DNA from: CAIKMD01 sp035552195
Lineage (GTDB): Bacteria; Pseudomonadota; Alphaproteobacteria; ATCC43930; CGMCC-115725
Reading direction: 5' to 3'
DNA: 64,000 nucleotides
Assembly (NCBI GenBank): GCA_035552195.1
Contig: DASZLU010000015.1
Span: 1-64,000, forward strand
The position numbers were made by a program, and so were the translations under genes. The notes below the pieces were generated by a model. The model saw nothing but the letters and a program-made list of their open reading frames with translations. It was not told the origin of the DNA and searched no databases. Numbering within the stretch: position 1 is the stretch's first letter; every line of letters begins with the position of its first letter. This document shows, piece by piece, positions 8,518 to 15,670 of the stretch.

Positions 8518-9680
8518 GCGAGGGCATCCTTTAGCGCAGCCGCAACGCGGTCCTGCTGCTCGTCGCTCATCGCCGCGTAAAGCGGCAACGTGATCGCGTT
8601 GTCGTAATAGGCTTCGGCCGCCGGATAATCGCCGGGCGCGAAGCCGAATCCTCGGTAATAGGGCTGCAGGTGAACGGGGATATAATGGACATTCACCAGA
8701 ATCCGCGCCCGGCGCATGGCGTCGAAGACTTCTTTGCGCGATTTGTTGGTGCGCTGCTGATCGATCTGAATGACGTAGAGGTGCCAGGCCGAGTTGGCTT
8801 TCGTGTCGCGTGGCGCGCGGATCACGGGCAGGTCTGCGAGCAGACGATCGTAACGATCCGCCAAGTCGCGCCGCCGGGCGACGAATTCGTCGATGCGGCG
8901 CATCTGGCTGAGGCCGAGCGCGGCATGAATGTCGGTCAAGCGATAATTGAAACCGAGATCGACCTGTTGATAGTACCAATCCCCTTCCGCCACGCGATCC
9001 ATGAGCGCGGGATCGCGCGTCACACCATGGCTGCGCAGCAGCGATACGGCTTGATGCAGCGCCGGATCGTTCGTCACCAGCATCCCGCCTTCGGCAGAGG
9101 TGATGATCTTCACCGGATGAAAGCTGAACACGGCGATATCGGAATAGGCGCAATTGCCGATTTTCTGGCCGTGATAATCGCCGCCGATCGCATGGGCGGC
9201 GTCCTCGATCACGCGGAAGCGATAGCGCTGGGCCAACTCGGCGATCCTCGCCATATCGCAGGATAGGCCGGCGAAATGCACCGCGACCAAAGCCTTCGGC
9301 AAGCGGTTTTCCCGCTCGGCCGCAGCGAGCTTGTTGGCCAGCGCGTCGACGGAGAGGTTACAGCTCTGCGGATCGATGTCGACGAAATCGACCTTGGCGC
9401 CGCAATAAAGGGCGGCGTTGGCCGACGCGACGAACGTGTTCGGCACGGTCCAAAGCACGTCGCCTGTCCCCAACCCGACCGCTCGGGCGGCCAAATGCAG
9501 CGCGGAGGTCGCGCTGTTGACGGCGCAGGCGAATTTGGCGCCGACATAATCGGCGACGCACCGCTCGAACCGTTCGATCGCCGGCCCTTGCGTGAGCCAA
9601 TCGGAGCGCAAAACGGCCTCGACGGCGGCGATGTCGTCCGCGTCGATGTCCTGCCGGCCGTAGGGGATCGCGTCCGTCAT
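8514..9680 (-). CDS. pseC: PseC aminotransferase (UDP-4-amino-4,6-dideoxy-sugar forming)
   Basis: The 388-residue PLP enzyme of the DegT/DnrJ/EryC1 family would aminate the 4-keto product of PseB. The start MTDAIPYGRQDIDADDIAAV is standard for PseC. Conserved blocks are FACAVNSATSALHLA, TVPNTFVASANAALYCGA, VIEDAAHAIGG and FSFHPVKIITSAEGGM, in which K191 is the expected Schiff-base lysine. GFNYRLTDIHAALGLSQ follows. The gene starts seven bases after pseB and overlaps the next gene by four, so the order pseB-pseC-spsF-pseI follows the pathway order. Confidence 0.95.
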   Translation of the reverse strand: MTDAIPYGRQDIDADDIAAVEAVLRSDWLTQGPAIERFERCVADYVGAKFACAVNSATSALHLAARAVGLGTGDVLWTVPNTFVASANAALYCGAKVDFVDIDPQSCNLSVDALANKLAAAERENRLPKALVAVHFAGLSCDMARIAELAQRYRFRVIEDAAHAIGGDYHGQKIGNCAYSDIAVFSFHPVKIITSAEGGMLVTNDPALHQAVSLLRSHGVTRDPALMDRVAEGDWYYQQVDLGFNYRLTDIHAALGLSQMRRIDEFVARRRDLADRYDRLLADLPVIRAPRDTKANSAWHLYVIQIDQQRTNKSRKEVFDAMRRARILVNVHYIPVHLQPYYRGFGFAPGDYPAAEAYYDNAITLPLYAAMSDEQQDRVAAALKDALA

Positions 9681-9687
9681 CGCTGCA

Positions 9688-10692
9688 TTACCTGGCGGGA
9701 ATTTCCATCGCGCGCAGATCGCTCGGGCTGAGGAAATGCGCGTTCGAACCGGAGCTATAGGCAAAGCCCTCGGGAACCGGCGCGCCGGTCTCGCCCAAGC
9801 CGTTGCGGGCAAAATCCTTCGGTCGCACGAATTGGATCGTTGGGCGGATCACGAAATGATCGGCGAATTCGAGAGTCAGATGCGAATCATCCTCGGGGCA
9901 CATCACCTCGTGCAGCTTCTCGCCGGGGCGGATGCCGACAATTTCGATCGGCATGCCAGGCGCCACCGCTTCAACGAGATCGGTAATGCGCATCGAGGGG
10001 ATCTTCGGAACGAAGATCTCGCCCCCCTGCATGCGCGCGAAGCCTTTCATGACGAAAGCGACGCCTTGCGGCAGGGTGATCCAGAAACGCGTCATCCGCG
10101 TGTCGGTAACCGGAAGGCGTTTCGCTCCGTTCGCGACGAGCTTCTTGAAAAACGGGACGACCGAGCCGCGCGAGCCGACCACGTTGCCGTAACGGACGAC
10201 CGAGAACCGCGTCCGCTGCTGGCCGACATTGTTGTTGGCGGCGACGAAGAGCTTGTCGGAAGCGAGTTTTGTCGCGCCATAGAGGTTGATCGGATTGGCC
10301 GCCTTGTCGGTCGAGAGGGCGATCACCCGGTCGATATCGTTGCCGAGTGCCGCGGCGATCACATTTTCGGCCCCGTGGATGTTCGTCTTGATGCATTCCA
10401 TCGGGTTGTATTCGGCCGCCGGCACTTGCTTTAGGGCGGCGGCATGGACGACGAAGTCGACACCCTGCATCGCCTGCATCAGCCGTGCGCCGTCGCGCAC
10501 GTCGCCGATGAAGTACCGCATCGCCGGCTGGTTGAATTCCTGCTGCATCTCGAATTGCTTGAGCTCGTCGCGGGAATAGACCACGACGCGCCGGGGCTTG
10601 TGGTCGGCGAGAAGCTGGCGGACGAATTGCTTGCCGAACGAGCCGGTGCCGCCGGTAATGAGGACGGATTTTCCCTCGAACATGTCGATCAT
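9688..10692 (-). CDS. pseB: PseB, UDP-N-acetylglucosamine 4,6-dehydratase (inverting)
   Basis: The 334-residue short-chain dehydrogenase begins MIDMFEGKSVLITGGTGSFG, with the Rossmann GxxGxxG at 14-20. The catalytic block STDKAANPINLYGATKLASD carries the D/K pair replacing the usual serine region and the Y-x3-K of inverting dehydratases. RYGNVVGSRGSVVPFF and SMRITDLVEA are family-typical. It makes UDP-2-acetamido-2,6-dideoxy-beta-L-arabino-4-hexulose, the first pseudaminate step. The start overlaps the wzt stop by four bases (ATGA), so biosynthesis is translationally coupled to export. Confidence 0.95.
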   Translation of the reverse strand: MIDMFEGKSVLITGGTGSFGKQFVRQLLADHKPRRVVVYSRDELKQFEMQQEFNQPAMRYFIGDVRDGARLMQAMQGVDFVVHAAALKQVPAAEYNPMECIKTNIHGAENVIAAALGNDIDRVIALSTDKAANPINLYGATKLASDKLFVAANNNVGQQRTRFSVVRYGNVVGSRGSVVPFFKKLVANGAKRLPVTDTRMTRFWITLPQGVAFVMKGFARMQGGEIFVPKIPSMRITDLVEAVAPGMPIEIVGIRPGEKLHEVMCPEDDSHLTLEFADHFVIRPTIQFVRPKDFARNGLGETGAPVPEGFAYSSGSNAHFLSPSDLRAMEIPAR

Positions 10693-11936
10693 GATGCTGG
10701 CTCGTCGGCGGTGATCATCTGAAGACGATAGTCGAGGGACACCAAGCCTTGGCGCGCATAGGTATCGGTTGTGTCCGAGCCGATGAAAAGCAACGGCAGA
10801 TCGACATTGGCATCGACCACGTCGTAAAACGAGCTGGAGTCGATCCGACCGAGACAGGCGTAGATCGATAGCTCGCACGGGCGCAATGGAATATCGGCGA
10901 GAAGGAGATCGAAAGTTCCACGTTGCCCTTTCTTCAATGATCGCTCGCTCAGGGGTTCGCGGATCGTCGTGATGATACGGCCATCCGCGGTGAGGCTGAA
11001 GAGGAAACCAAGGTCGGCGACCGGTTCCATGACTTCGTAGGAGAAGCGCAGCCGGATACTGTCGCCCGATTGGAATTGCCACGTCGTTTGGCCGCTTGCA
11101 TCCAAGGGGGTCAATTCGGTGAGGCGAACGGCGCCGGTGGTGCGGTTGAGGCGGTCCTTCATCCCGGCACCGCTAAGATCGAGCTGCTGCGGCATCGAGC
11201 GCAGATAAAGTTCGACGCCCTGTTCGGCCGGCCCGTCGTACACCAGTCTTCCCTTATCGAGCACGAGAACGCGCCGGCAGAAATTGCGGATCTGCTGCAG
11301 ATTGTGGCTGACGAAAAGCACTGTCCGGCCCAGGCGGCTCGATGCTTCGTTGAGCCGGCCGAGAGATTTGCGCTGGAAGCTCACATCGCCGACCGCGAGC
11401 ACTTCGTCGACGATCAGGATTTCCGGATCGAGAAACGCGGCGACCGCGAAGGCCAGCCGCACATACATGCCCGAGGAATAACGCTTCACCGGCGTATCGA
11501 CGAATTTCTCGACCTCGGCGAATGAAACGATCTCGTCGAACTTTGCGGCGACCTCGCGATAGCTCATGCCGAGGATCGTGCCGCTGAGGAAGATGTTGTC
11601 GCGGCCGCTGAGTTCGGGGTGAAACCCGGTGCCGACCTCGAGCAACGTGCCAACGCGACCGCGCACACGCGCCCGTCCTTCCGTCGGCGGGGTGATGCGT
11701 GAGAGAACTTTCAGCAACGTACTTTTGCCGGCGCCGTTGCGGCCGATGATGCCGATGGCCTCGCCGGGCTCGATCCGGAACGAAACGTCGCGCAACGCCC
11801 AGAGGTCGTGGTTGTCGGGGGCCGGGCGGCGCGAAACGATGGTCTTCAATGCTCGCAGCATGCGCTGGCGCGATGCGTCTTCCCCCAAGTGGAAGCGCTT
11901 GCTGAGGCCGTCCGCTTCGATGGCGTAGGTCGTCAT
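10689..11936 (-). CDS. wzt: Polysaccharide ABC exporter ATP-binding protein (Wzt-like) with C-terminal domain
   Basis: The 415-residue protein has an ABC nucleotide-binding domain: Walker A GRNGAGKST at 65-73, YSSGMYVRLAFAVA as signature region, Walker B ILIVDEVLAVGD, and the switch His in FVSHN. The ABC-2/TagH-type sequence LSGRDNIFLSGTILGMSYREV is typical of glycan exporters. From about residue 260 a beta-rich Wzt_C-like domain follows (FQSGDSIRLRFSYEV, LGFLFSLTADG), which in O-antigen exporters recognises the glycan's terminal modification. Its stop and the pseB start overlap, and its start overlaps the wzm stop. Confidence 0.93.
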   Translation of the reverse strand: MTTYAIEADGLSKRFHLGEDASRQRMLRALKTIVSRRPAPDNHDLWALRDVSFRIEPGEAIGIIGRNGAGKSTLLKVLSRITPPTEGRARVRGRVGTLLEVGTGFHPELSGRDNIFLSGTILGMSYREVAAKFDEIVSFAEVEKFVDTPVKRYSSGMYVRLAFAVAAFLDPEILIVDEVLAVGDVSFQRKSLGRLNEASSRLGRTVLFVSHNLQQIRNFCRRVLVLDKGRLVYDGPAEQGVELYLRSMPQQLDLSGAGMKDRLNRTTGAVRLTELTPLDASGQTTWQFQSGDSIRLRFSYEVMEPVADLGFLFSLTADGRIITTIREPLSERSLKKGQRGTFDLLLADIPLRPCELSIYACLGRIDSSSFYDVVDANVDLPLLFIGSDTTDTYARQGLVSLDYRLQMITADEPAS

Positions 11937-12781
11937 CAGATACGGTCCACGGCGAAGCGCTCGAGGCGGGCGAAGATGACCAGGCCGCCGAAGAGCAGAA
12001 TGATTGCCAGCGCGATCGACCACGCAATATCGTATGCGCCGGGCGGGGGCGCGTTCGCGATCAACGACCAGCGGAAGCCTTGCAGCAATCCGACAAGCGG
12101 ATTGAGGTGATAGAGCAATTGCCACCGCTCCGGCACGACGCTCGGCGAATACATGACCGGTGACGCGTAGAAGGCGAGTTGCAGCAGCGACGGGATCACG
12201 AGGCGGACGTCGCGGTAGATCGTGTCGAGCATCGTCACCCACAGCCCCGCGCCGAAGGCCAGGATCAGCGAGAGCAGGACGAAGAGCGGCGAGAGCAGGA
12301 TCGGCCAGCCGGGAAAAGCGCGATAGGCGAACACGGCAAGGATGAGAACGCCATAGACCGGCAGGAAATCGAGGACCGCCGTGAAAAGCGCCGCGCTCGG
12401 GATCAGGATGCGCGGGAAATAGACTTTCAGGATGATGCCGCCACTATTCGCCAGCGAAATCGCCGTATCGTTGACGGCGCGCTGGAACGCGCTCCAGAGC
12501 GCGGTTCCGGCGAAAGCGAACAGCGCGTAGGGCAGGTCGTCCGATGGAACGTGCAGCATACCGCCAACGATGAGCGTCAGCGCGCCGGTCAGCAGAAGGG
12601 GCTGGATGACGATCCAGGCGCTGCCGAGGATCGTCTGCTTATAGCGCACCTTCACATTGCGCAGGGCCAACATCATCGCCAATTGCCGGCCGCGCCAGCT
12701 TTCCGCGAGATCCGGAAAGAACGGATCCTTGTTGGTGATCTCGACGACGCGCGTGGCGTTGTCTTGCTTCGGCGTGTTCAT
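11936..12781 (-). CDS. wzm: Polysaccharide ABC exporter permease (Wzm-like)
   Basis: The 281-residue ABC-2 type membrane protein shows KVRYKQTILGSAWIVIQPLLLTGALTLIVGGML near residues 45-80, the hallmark of Wzm/TagG/KpsM permeases. Five or six further hydrophobic segments follow. The C-terminal YHLNPLVGLLQGFRWSL is also family-typical. It forms the membrane channel with the ATPase encoded next, moving a lipid-linked glycan across the inner membrane. The genes overlap by one base (TGATG), and the start lies two bases from the stop of the regulator gene. Confidence 0.95.
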   Translation of the reverse strand: MNTPKQDNATRVVEITNKDPFFPDLAESWRGRQLAMMLALRNVKVRYKQTILGSAWIVIQPLLLTGALTLIVGGMLHVPSDDLPYALFAFAGTALWSAFQRAVNDTAISLANSGGIILKVYFPRILIPSAALFTAVLDFLPVYGVLILAVFAYRAFPGWPILLSPLFVLLSLILAFGAGLWVTMLDTIYRDVRLVIPSLLQLAFYASPVMYSPSVVPERWQLLYHLNPLVGLLQGFRWSLIANAPPPGAYDIAWSIALAIILLFGGLVIFARLERFAVDRI

Positions 12782-12782
12782 G

Positions 12783-13484
12783 TTACTTGGCTGCCTGATC
12801 GCTCACGGCCCATCGCGTTGGTTCGATCAGGCTATGAGGCGACGAAATCCCGAGGAGGGCCGGCGCGACGACGCGCTCTTTGCCGAGTTTGTTGGAAACG
12901 GCTTTGAATATGTCCGCGGGCGCCTTGAGATCGGTCACCAGGACGCCGTCGAAATCTTCCGGGAGATCGTCGAAAGATCGATAGACCGGCGCGCCGATCA
13001 ACTGCGGCAGCGCGGCTTCGGGGTCGACGGTCGCGACGATGGTGATGCCGCATTCGAGTGCGCAAATCGCCGCGATCTCGGCAAGGTCTGAGGCGCCGGC
13101 GAGAACGATGCGCGCCCAGCCTTGTTGTTTGGCTGTCTCCATAGCGGCGGCGCAATCGCCCCGTGCACGGCGAAAGAACGAGAAGGACGTCGACAGATAA
13201 TCGACCGTCAGCCGCGATTTCTCCGCGAAGCCTTGCGGCGTGAGGTAATAGGTATAGCGCCGGGCCGGTGCCTCATGGACCTTGACCAGGCCTTTGCGCA
13301 CACAGCGCTTGAGATACGCGTTGACCAGACCCAAAGCGATACCGAATTCCGCCGCTAAATGACGCTGCGACCGGCGGCCGTCGCGTTCGACGGATTCGAG
13401 CAGGCCCAGCAGGATGCGGGCATCCGGGCTCCCGTCCCATTCGGGCTCATCGGGTCGTGACATGCGGCGTTGTAACGTGTTCAC
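12783..13484 (-). CDS. Winged helix-turn-helix regulator with Rossmann-like C-terminal domain
   Basis: The 233-residue protein begins with a winged-helix region at about 15-95 (RILLGLLESVERDGRRSQRHLAAEFGIALGLVNAYLKRCVRKGLV, then the wing RYTYYLTPQGFAEK). Residues 115-215 look Rossmann-like (ARIVLAGASDLAEIAAICALECGITIVATVDPE), resembling nucleotide-sugar or CoA-binding domains. This suggests a sensor for a glycan precursor, which is inference. The start may be GTG 13484 or ATG 13463; neither has a clear ribosome site. A palindrome covers the GTG, so autoregulation is likely. It heads the wzm-wzt-pse block, with two bases to wzm. Confidence 0.82.
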   Translation of the reverse strand: MNTLQRRMSRPDEPEWDGSPDARILLGLLESVERDGRRSQRHLAAEFGIALGLVNAYLKRCVRKGLVKVHEAPARRYTYYLTPQGFAEKSRLTVDYLSTSFSFFRRARGDCAAAMETAKQQGWARIVLAGASDLAEIAAICALECGITIVATVDPEAALPQLIGAPVYRSFDDLPEDFDGVLVTDLKAPADIFKAVSNKLGKERVVAPALLGISSPHSLIEPTRWAVSDQAAK

Positions 13485-13518
13485 ACGATGAACGTCAAGC
13501 CATGTTCAGTCGATGAAC
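13479..13518. promoter_or_regulatory. Twin operator-like palindromes in a divergent promoter
   Basis: Two copies of GTTCA-N5-TGAAC occur: 13479-13493 (spacer CACGA) and 13504-13518 (spacer GTCGA). Their centres are 25 bases apart, about two and a half helical turns. Both share CGATGAAC on the right half, and the second extends to TGTTCA/TGAACA. They lie between the minus-strand regulator gene and the plus-strand glycosyltransferase gene, beside an AT-rich stretch (about 13520-13550) that stands out from the GC-rich surroundings. The likely binder is the adjacent winged-helix protein; this is inferred from position. Confidence 0.6.
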
Positions 13519-13560
13519 ACATATATCCTTTTGATAAACAATAATATATGACTTCGGCAG

Positions 13561-14697
13561 ATGCGCATCCTCTTCCTCAATACGGACTATCCGGGTTTCT
13601 TGCTGTGGCTCTACGGGAGCCAACCCGGCTTGGCGCTGCGCGGCTACGGTGCGCAGCTTGCGGTGCGCAACGCCAGCCTCTTCGGCACCGCCGATTTCAT
13701 GTCGCAAGCCATGACCCGGCTCGGTCACACGGCGATCGACGTGCACGCCAACAATCGCGCTCTGCAAGAGGCATGGGCGGCCGAACATGGCCGCGGCCAA
13801 ATCGGCTGGCTGACGCGCGGCGCGAGCGCCTTGCATCCGCGGCTCGCTGAGCGATTCATTCCGTGGAGCCCGCATGCCGAGCGGGCGCGAGAAATCCTTG
13901 CGGCACAGATCGCCGCCTTCCGTCCGACCATTCTCTACAATCACGACCCGACGGGCTTTGCGGCGGCGTGGCTTCGCTCGGTCCTGCCGCGCGATTGCGC
14001 GATGGTCGGACAAATCGCTTCGGCACGCGGCGATGATACGGACTGGTCGGCTTACGACCTGATGATCTCCTCGCTGCCGAATTTCGTGACGTGGTTCAAT
14101 GCCGAGGGTGTCGCGGCGGAATATCTGCCGCTCGCGTTCGAGCCGCGCGTTCTTGCGGCGGTGCCCGAAGGTCGCAGCAACATCCCCTTGTCCTTCGTCG
14201 GGAGCGTCTCGCCGGATCATCGCGAAAGGTTCCGCTTTCTCGAAGCGATCGCTGCCGATGACGGTCTCGACTTGGCGCTATGGGGAGAGAAGCGCGACAC
14301 CATCGGTGTCGATAGCACGATTCTCCAGCGTCATCACGGCGCGGCATGGGGACCCGGGATGTTCTCGCTCTTACGCCGCTCGCAATTGACGCTGAACAAG
14401 CACATCGATGTTTCGGAAGGCTACGCCAACAACATGCGTCTATTCGAGGCAACAGGAATGGGCGCATGTTTGGTGACCGATTGGAAGGACAATCTCGTGG
14501 ATTTCTTCGAGCCGGGGAAAGAGATCGTCGCTTATCGCTCGACCGAGGAGTGTATCGACTTGCTGCGCTATTTCCGAACCAATGAGAGCGAGCGGACAGC
14601 GATCGCGGCGGCGGGGCAAGCGCGCTGCCTCGCCGAGCATCGCTACGATCAGCGCATGACCCAGCTCGCCGATATCCTGCAACGGCGTTTCGGGTAA
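13561..14697 (+). CDS. CgeB-like glycosyltransferase (Glyco_trans_1_2 type)
   Basis: The 378-residue protein starts MRILFLNTDYPGFLLWLYGS. It has a GT-B type C-terminal half with LSFVGSVSPDHRERFRFLEAI, LRRSQLTLNKHIDVSEGYANNMRLFEATGMGACLVTDWKDNLVDFFEPGKEIV and a closing AEHRYDQRM. The N-R-x-F-E-A-T-x-G block with later LxxxFxPGxE is the pattern of CgeB/spore-maturation-like glycosyltransferases. No membrane segment is visible. The gene is divergent from the regulator and immediately precedes a GT8-like gene by 10 bases, so the two are probably co-transcribed from the palindrome-bearing promoter. Confidence 0.85.
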   Translation: MRILFLNTDYPGFLLWLYGSQPGLALRGYGAQLAVRNASLFGTADFMSQAMTRLGHTAIDVHANNRALQEAWAAEHGRGQIGWLTRGASALHPRLAERFIPWSPHAERAREILAAQIAAFRPTILYNHDPTGFAAAWLRSVLPRDCAMVGQIASARGDDTDWSAYDLMISSLPNFVTWFNAEGVAAEYLPLAFEPRVLAAVPEGRSNIPLSFVGSVSPDHRERFRFLEAIAADDGLDLALWGEKRDTIGVDSTILQRHHGAAWGPGMFSLLRRSQLTLNKHIDVSEGYANNMRLFEATGMGACLVTDWKDNLVDFFEPGKEIVAYRSTEECIDLLRYFRTNESERTAIAAAGQARCLAEHRYDQRMTQLADILQRRFG

Positions 14698-14707
14698 CGG
14701 CAAGCCG

Positions 14708-15670
14708 ATGCGACCGCAGCTGTTCGGCACTCTGTTCTATGCCAATTATCTAACGCGGGCGCTCGCGCTCTATCGCTCGCTCGAGGAGTGTTTCATGCGG
14801 CCTTTTACGCTCCTCGCGTTATGCATGGACGATCTTGCGGCCGCGATTCTCCGCGAGCTCGATTTGCCGCATATCCGGATCTTGCGGATTGGCGATCTCG
14901 AGGCACGGTTTCCCGAGCTCGCGCGGGTGAAACCATCGCGCAGCATCGGCGAATACTCGTGGACCTGCACGCCGGCGCTGCTGCGATACCTGCTGTCGGA
15001 AGTCGGCACCGGCGAAAGCGTCGCCTATCTCGATGCGGATTTGATGTTCTTCTCCGATCCGCAGCCGGTCTTCGACGAATGGGACGACAACGACATACTC
15101 ATCCACGAGCACCGCTACGCGCCGCAGCATCGACACATGATTCCGACCTCAGGCACCTACAATGTCGGCCTCGTCGCGATCCGCAACACGCCGCAGGGAA
15201 GGGTGTGCCTCGAGCGCTGGTACGACCAGTGTATCGAGATTTGTGTGCTCGACGGCACGCGCGGTCTGTGTGGCGACCAGGGCTATTTGGATGAATGGCC
15301 GAAGCTCTATGATCGCGTGACGGTGTTGCAGCACAAAGGCGCCGGCCTCGCGCCGTGGAATGTCGAGCAGTATGCGCTTTCCGAGCGGAGCCTTGGCGCT
15401 TGCGTCGATAATGCGCCGCTTATCTTCTACCACTATCACGCATTCCGCTGGCTGGCCTCGTTCTTGGGGCGGGTTTTGGTCGTGCCTTCGCTCGGCTACG
15501 ATTTCACGGCGCAGCAATTACGGCTGATCTATCGGCCTTATGTGGCGGCGCTCGCTGGGGCCGAGCGATCGGCGCGGGCTACGCGCTCCGGGGCCGATTT
15601 GCCGCGGCCGCGTATCGGCGCGGACGAGCAAGCGATGTGGCGACGCTGGCGGCTGTTTAGCGCCCGATAA
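14708..15670 (+). CDS. GT8-like nucleotide-sugar glycosyltransferase
   Basis: The 320-residue protein has a GT-A type core. SVAYLDADLMFFSDP near residues 105-120 gives a D-x-D motif, preceded by EYSWTCTPALLRYLL and followed by GTYNVGLVAIRNTPQG and GDQGYLDEWPKLYD. HKGAGLAPWNVEQYAL and FYHYHAF add ligands seen in this group. These features fit a nucleotide-diphospho-sugar transferase of surface glycan clusters; donor unknown. It follows the CgeB-like gene after ten bases. Its last 14 bases overlap the end of the convergent GT2-GT9 fusion gene. Confidence 0.82.
   Translation: MRPQLFGTLFYANYLTRALALYRSLEECFMRPFTLLALCMDDLAAAILRELDLPHIRILRIGDLEARFPELARVKPSRSIGEYSWTCTPALLRYLLSEVGTGESVAYLDADLMFFSDPQPVFDEWDDNDILIHEHRYAPQHRHMIPTSGTYNVGLVAIRNTPQGRVCLERWYDQCIEICVLDGTRGLCGDQGYLDEWPKLYDRVTVLQHKGAGLAPWNVEQYALSERSLGACVDNAPLIFYHYHAFRWLASFLGRVLVVPSLGYDFTAQQLRLIYRPYVAALAGAERSARATRSGADLPRPRIGADEQAMWRRWRLFSAR

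Noticed and set aside
8518..9153. Upstream extension of the SpsF-type gene
   Set aside because: The extension is an off-frame reading of pseC; the protein clearly begins MKTVAIIQAR at 8517.
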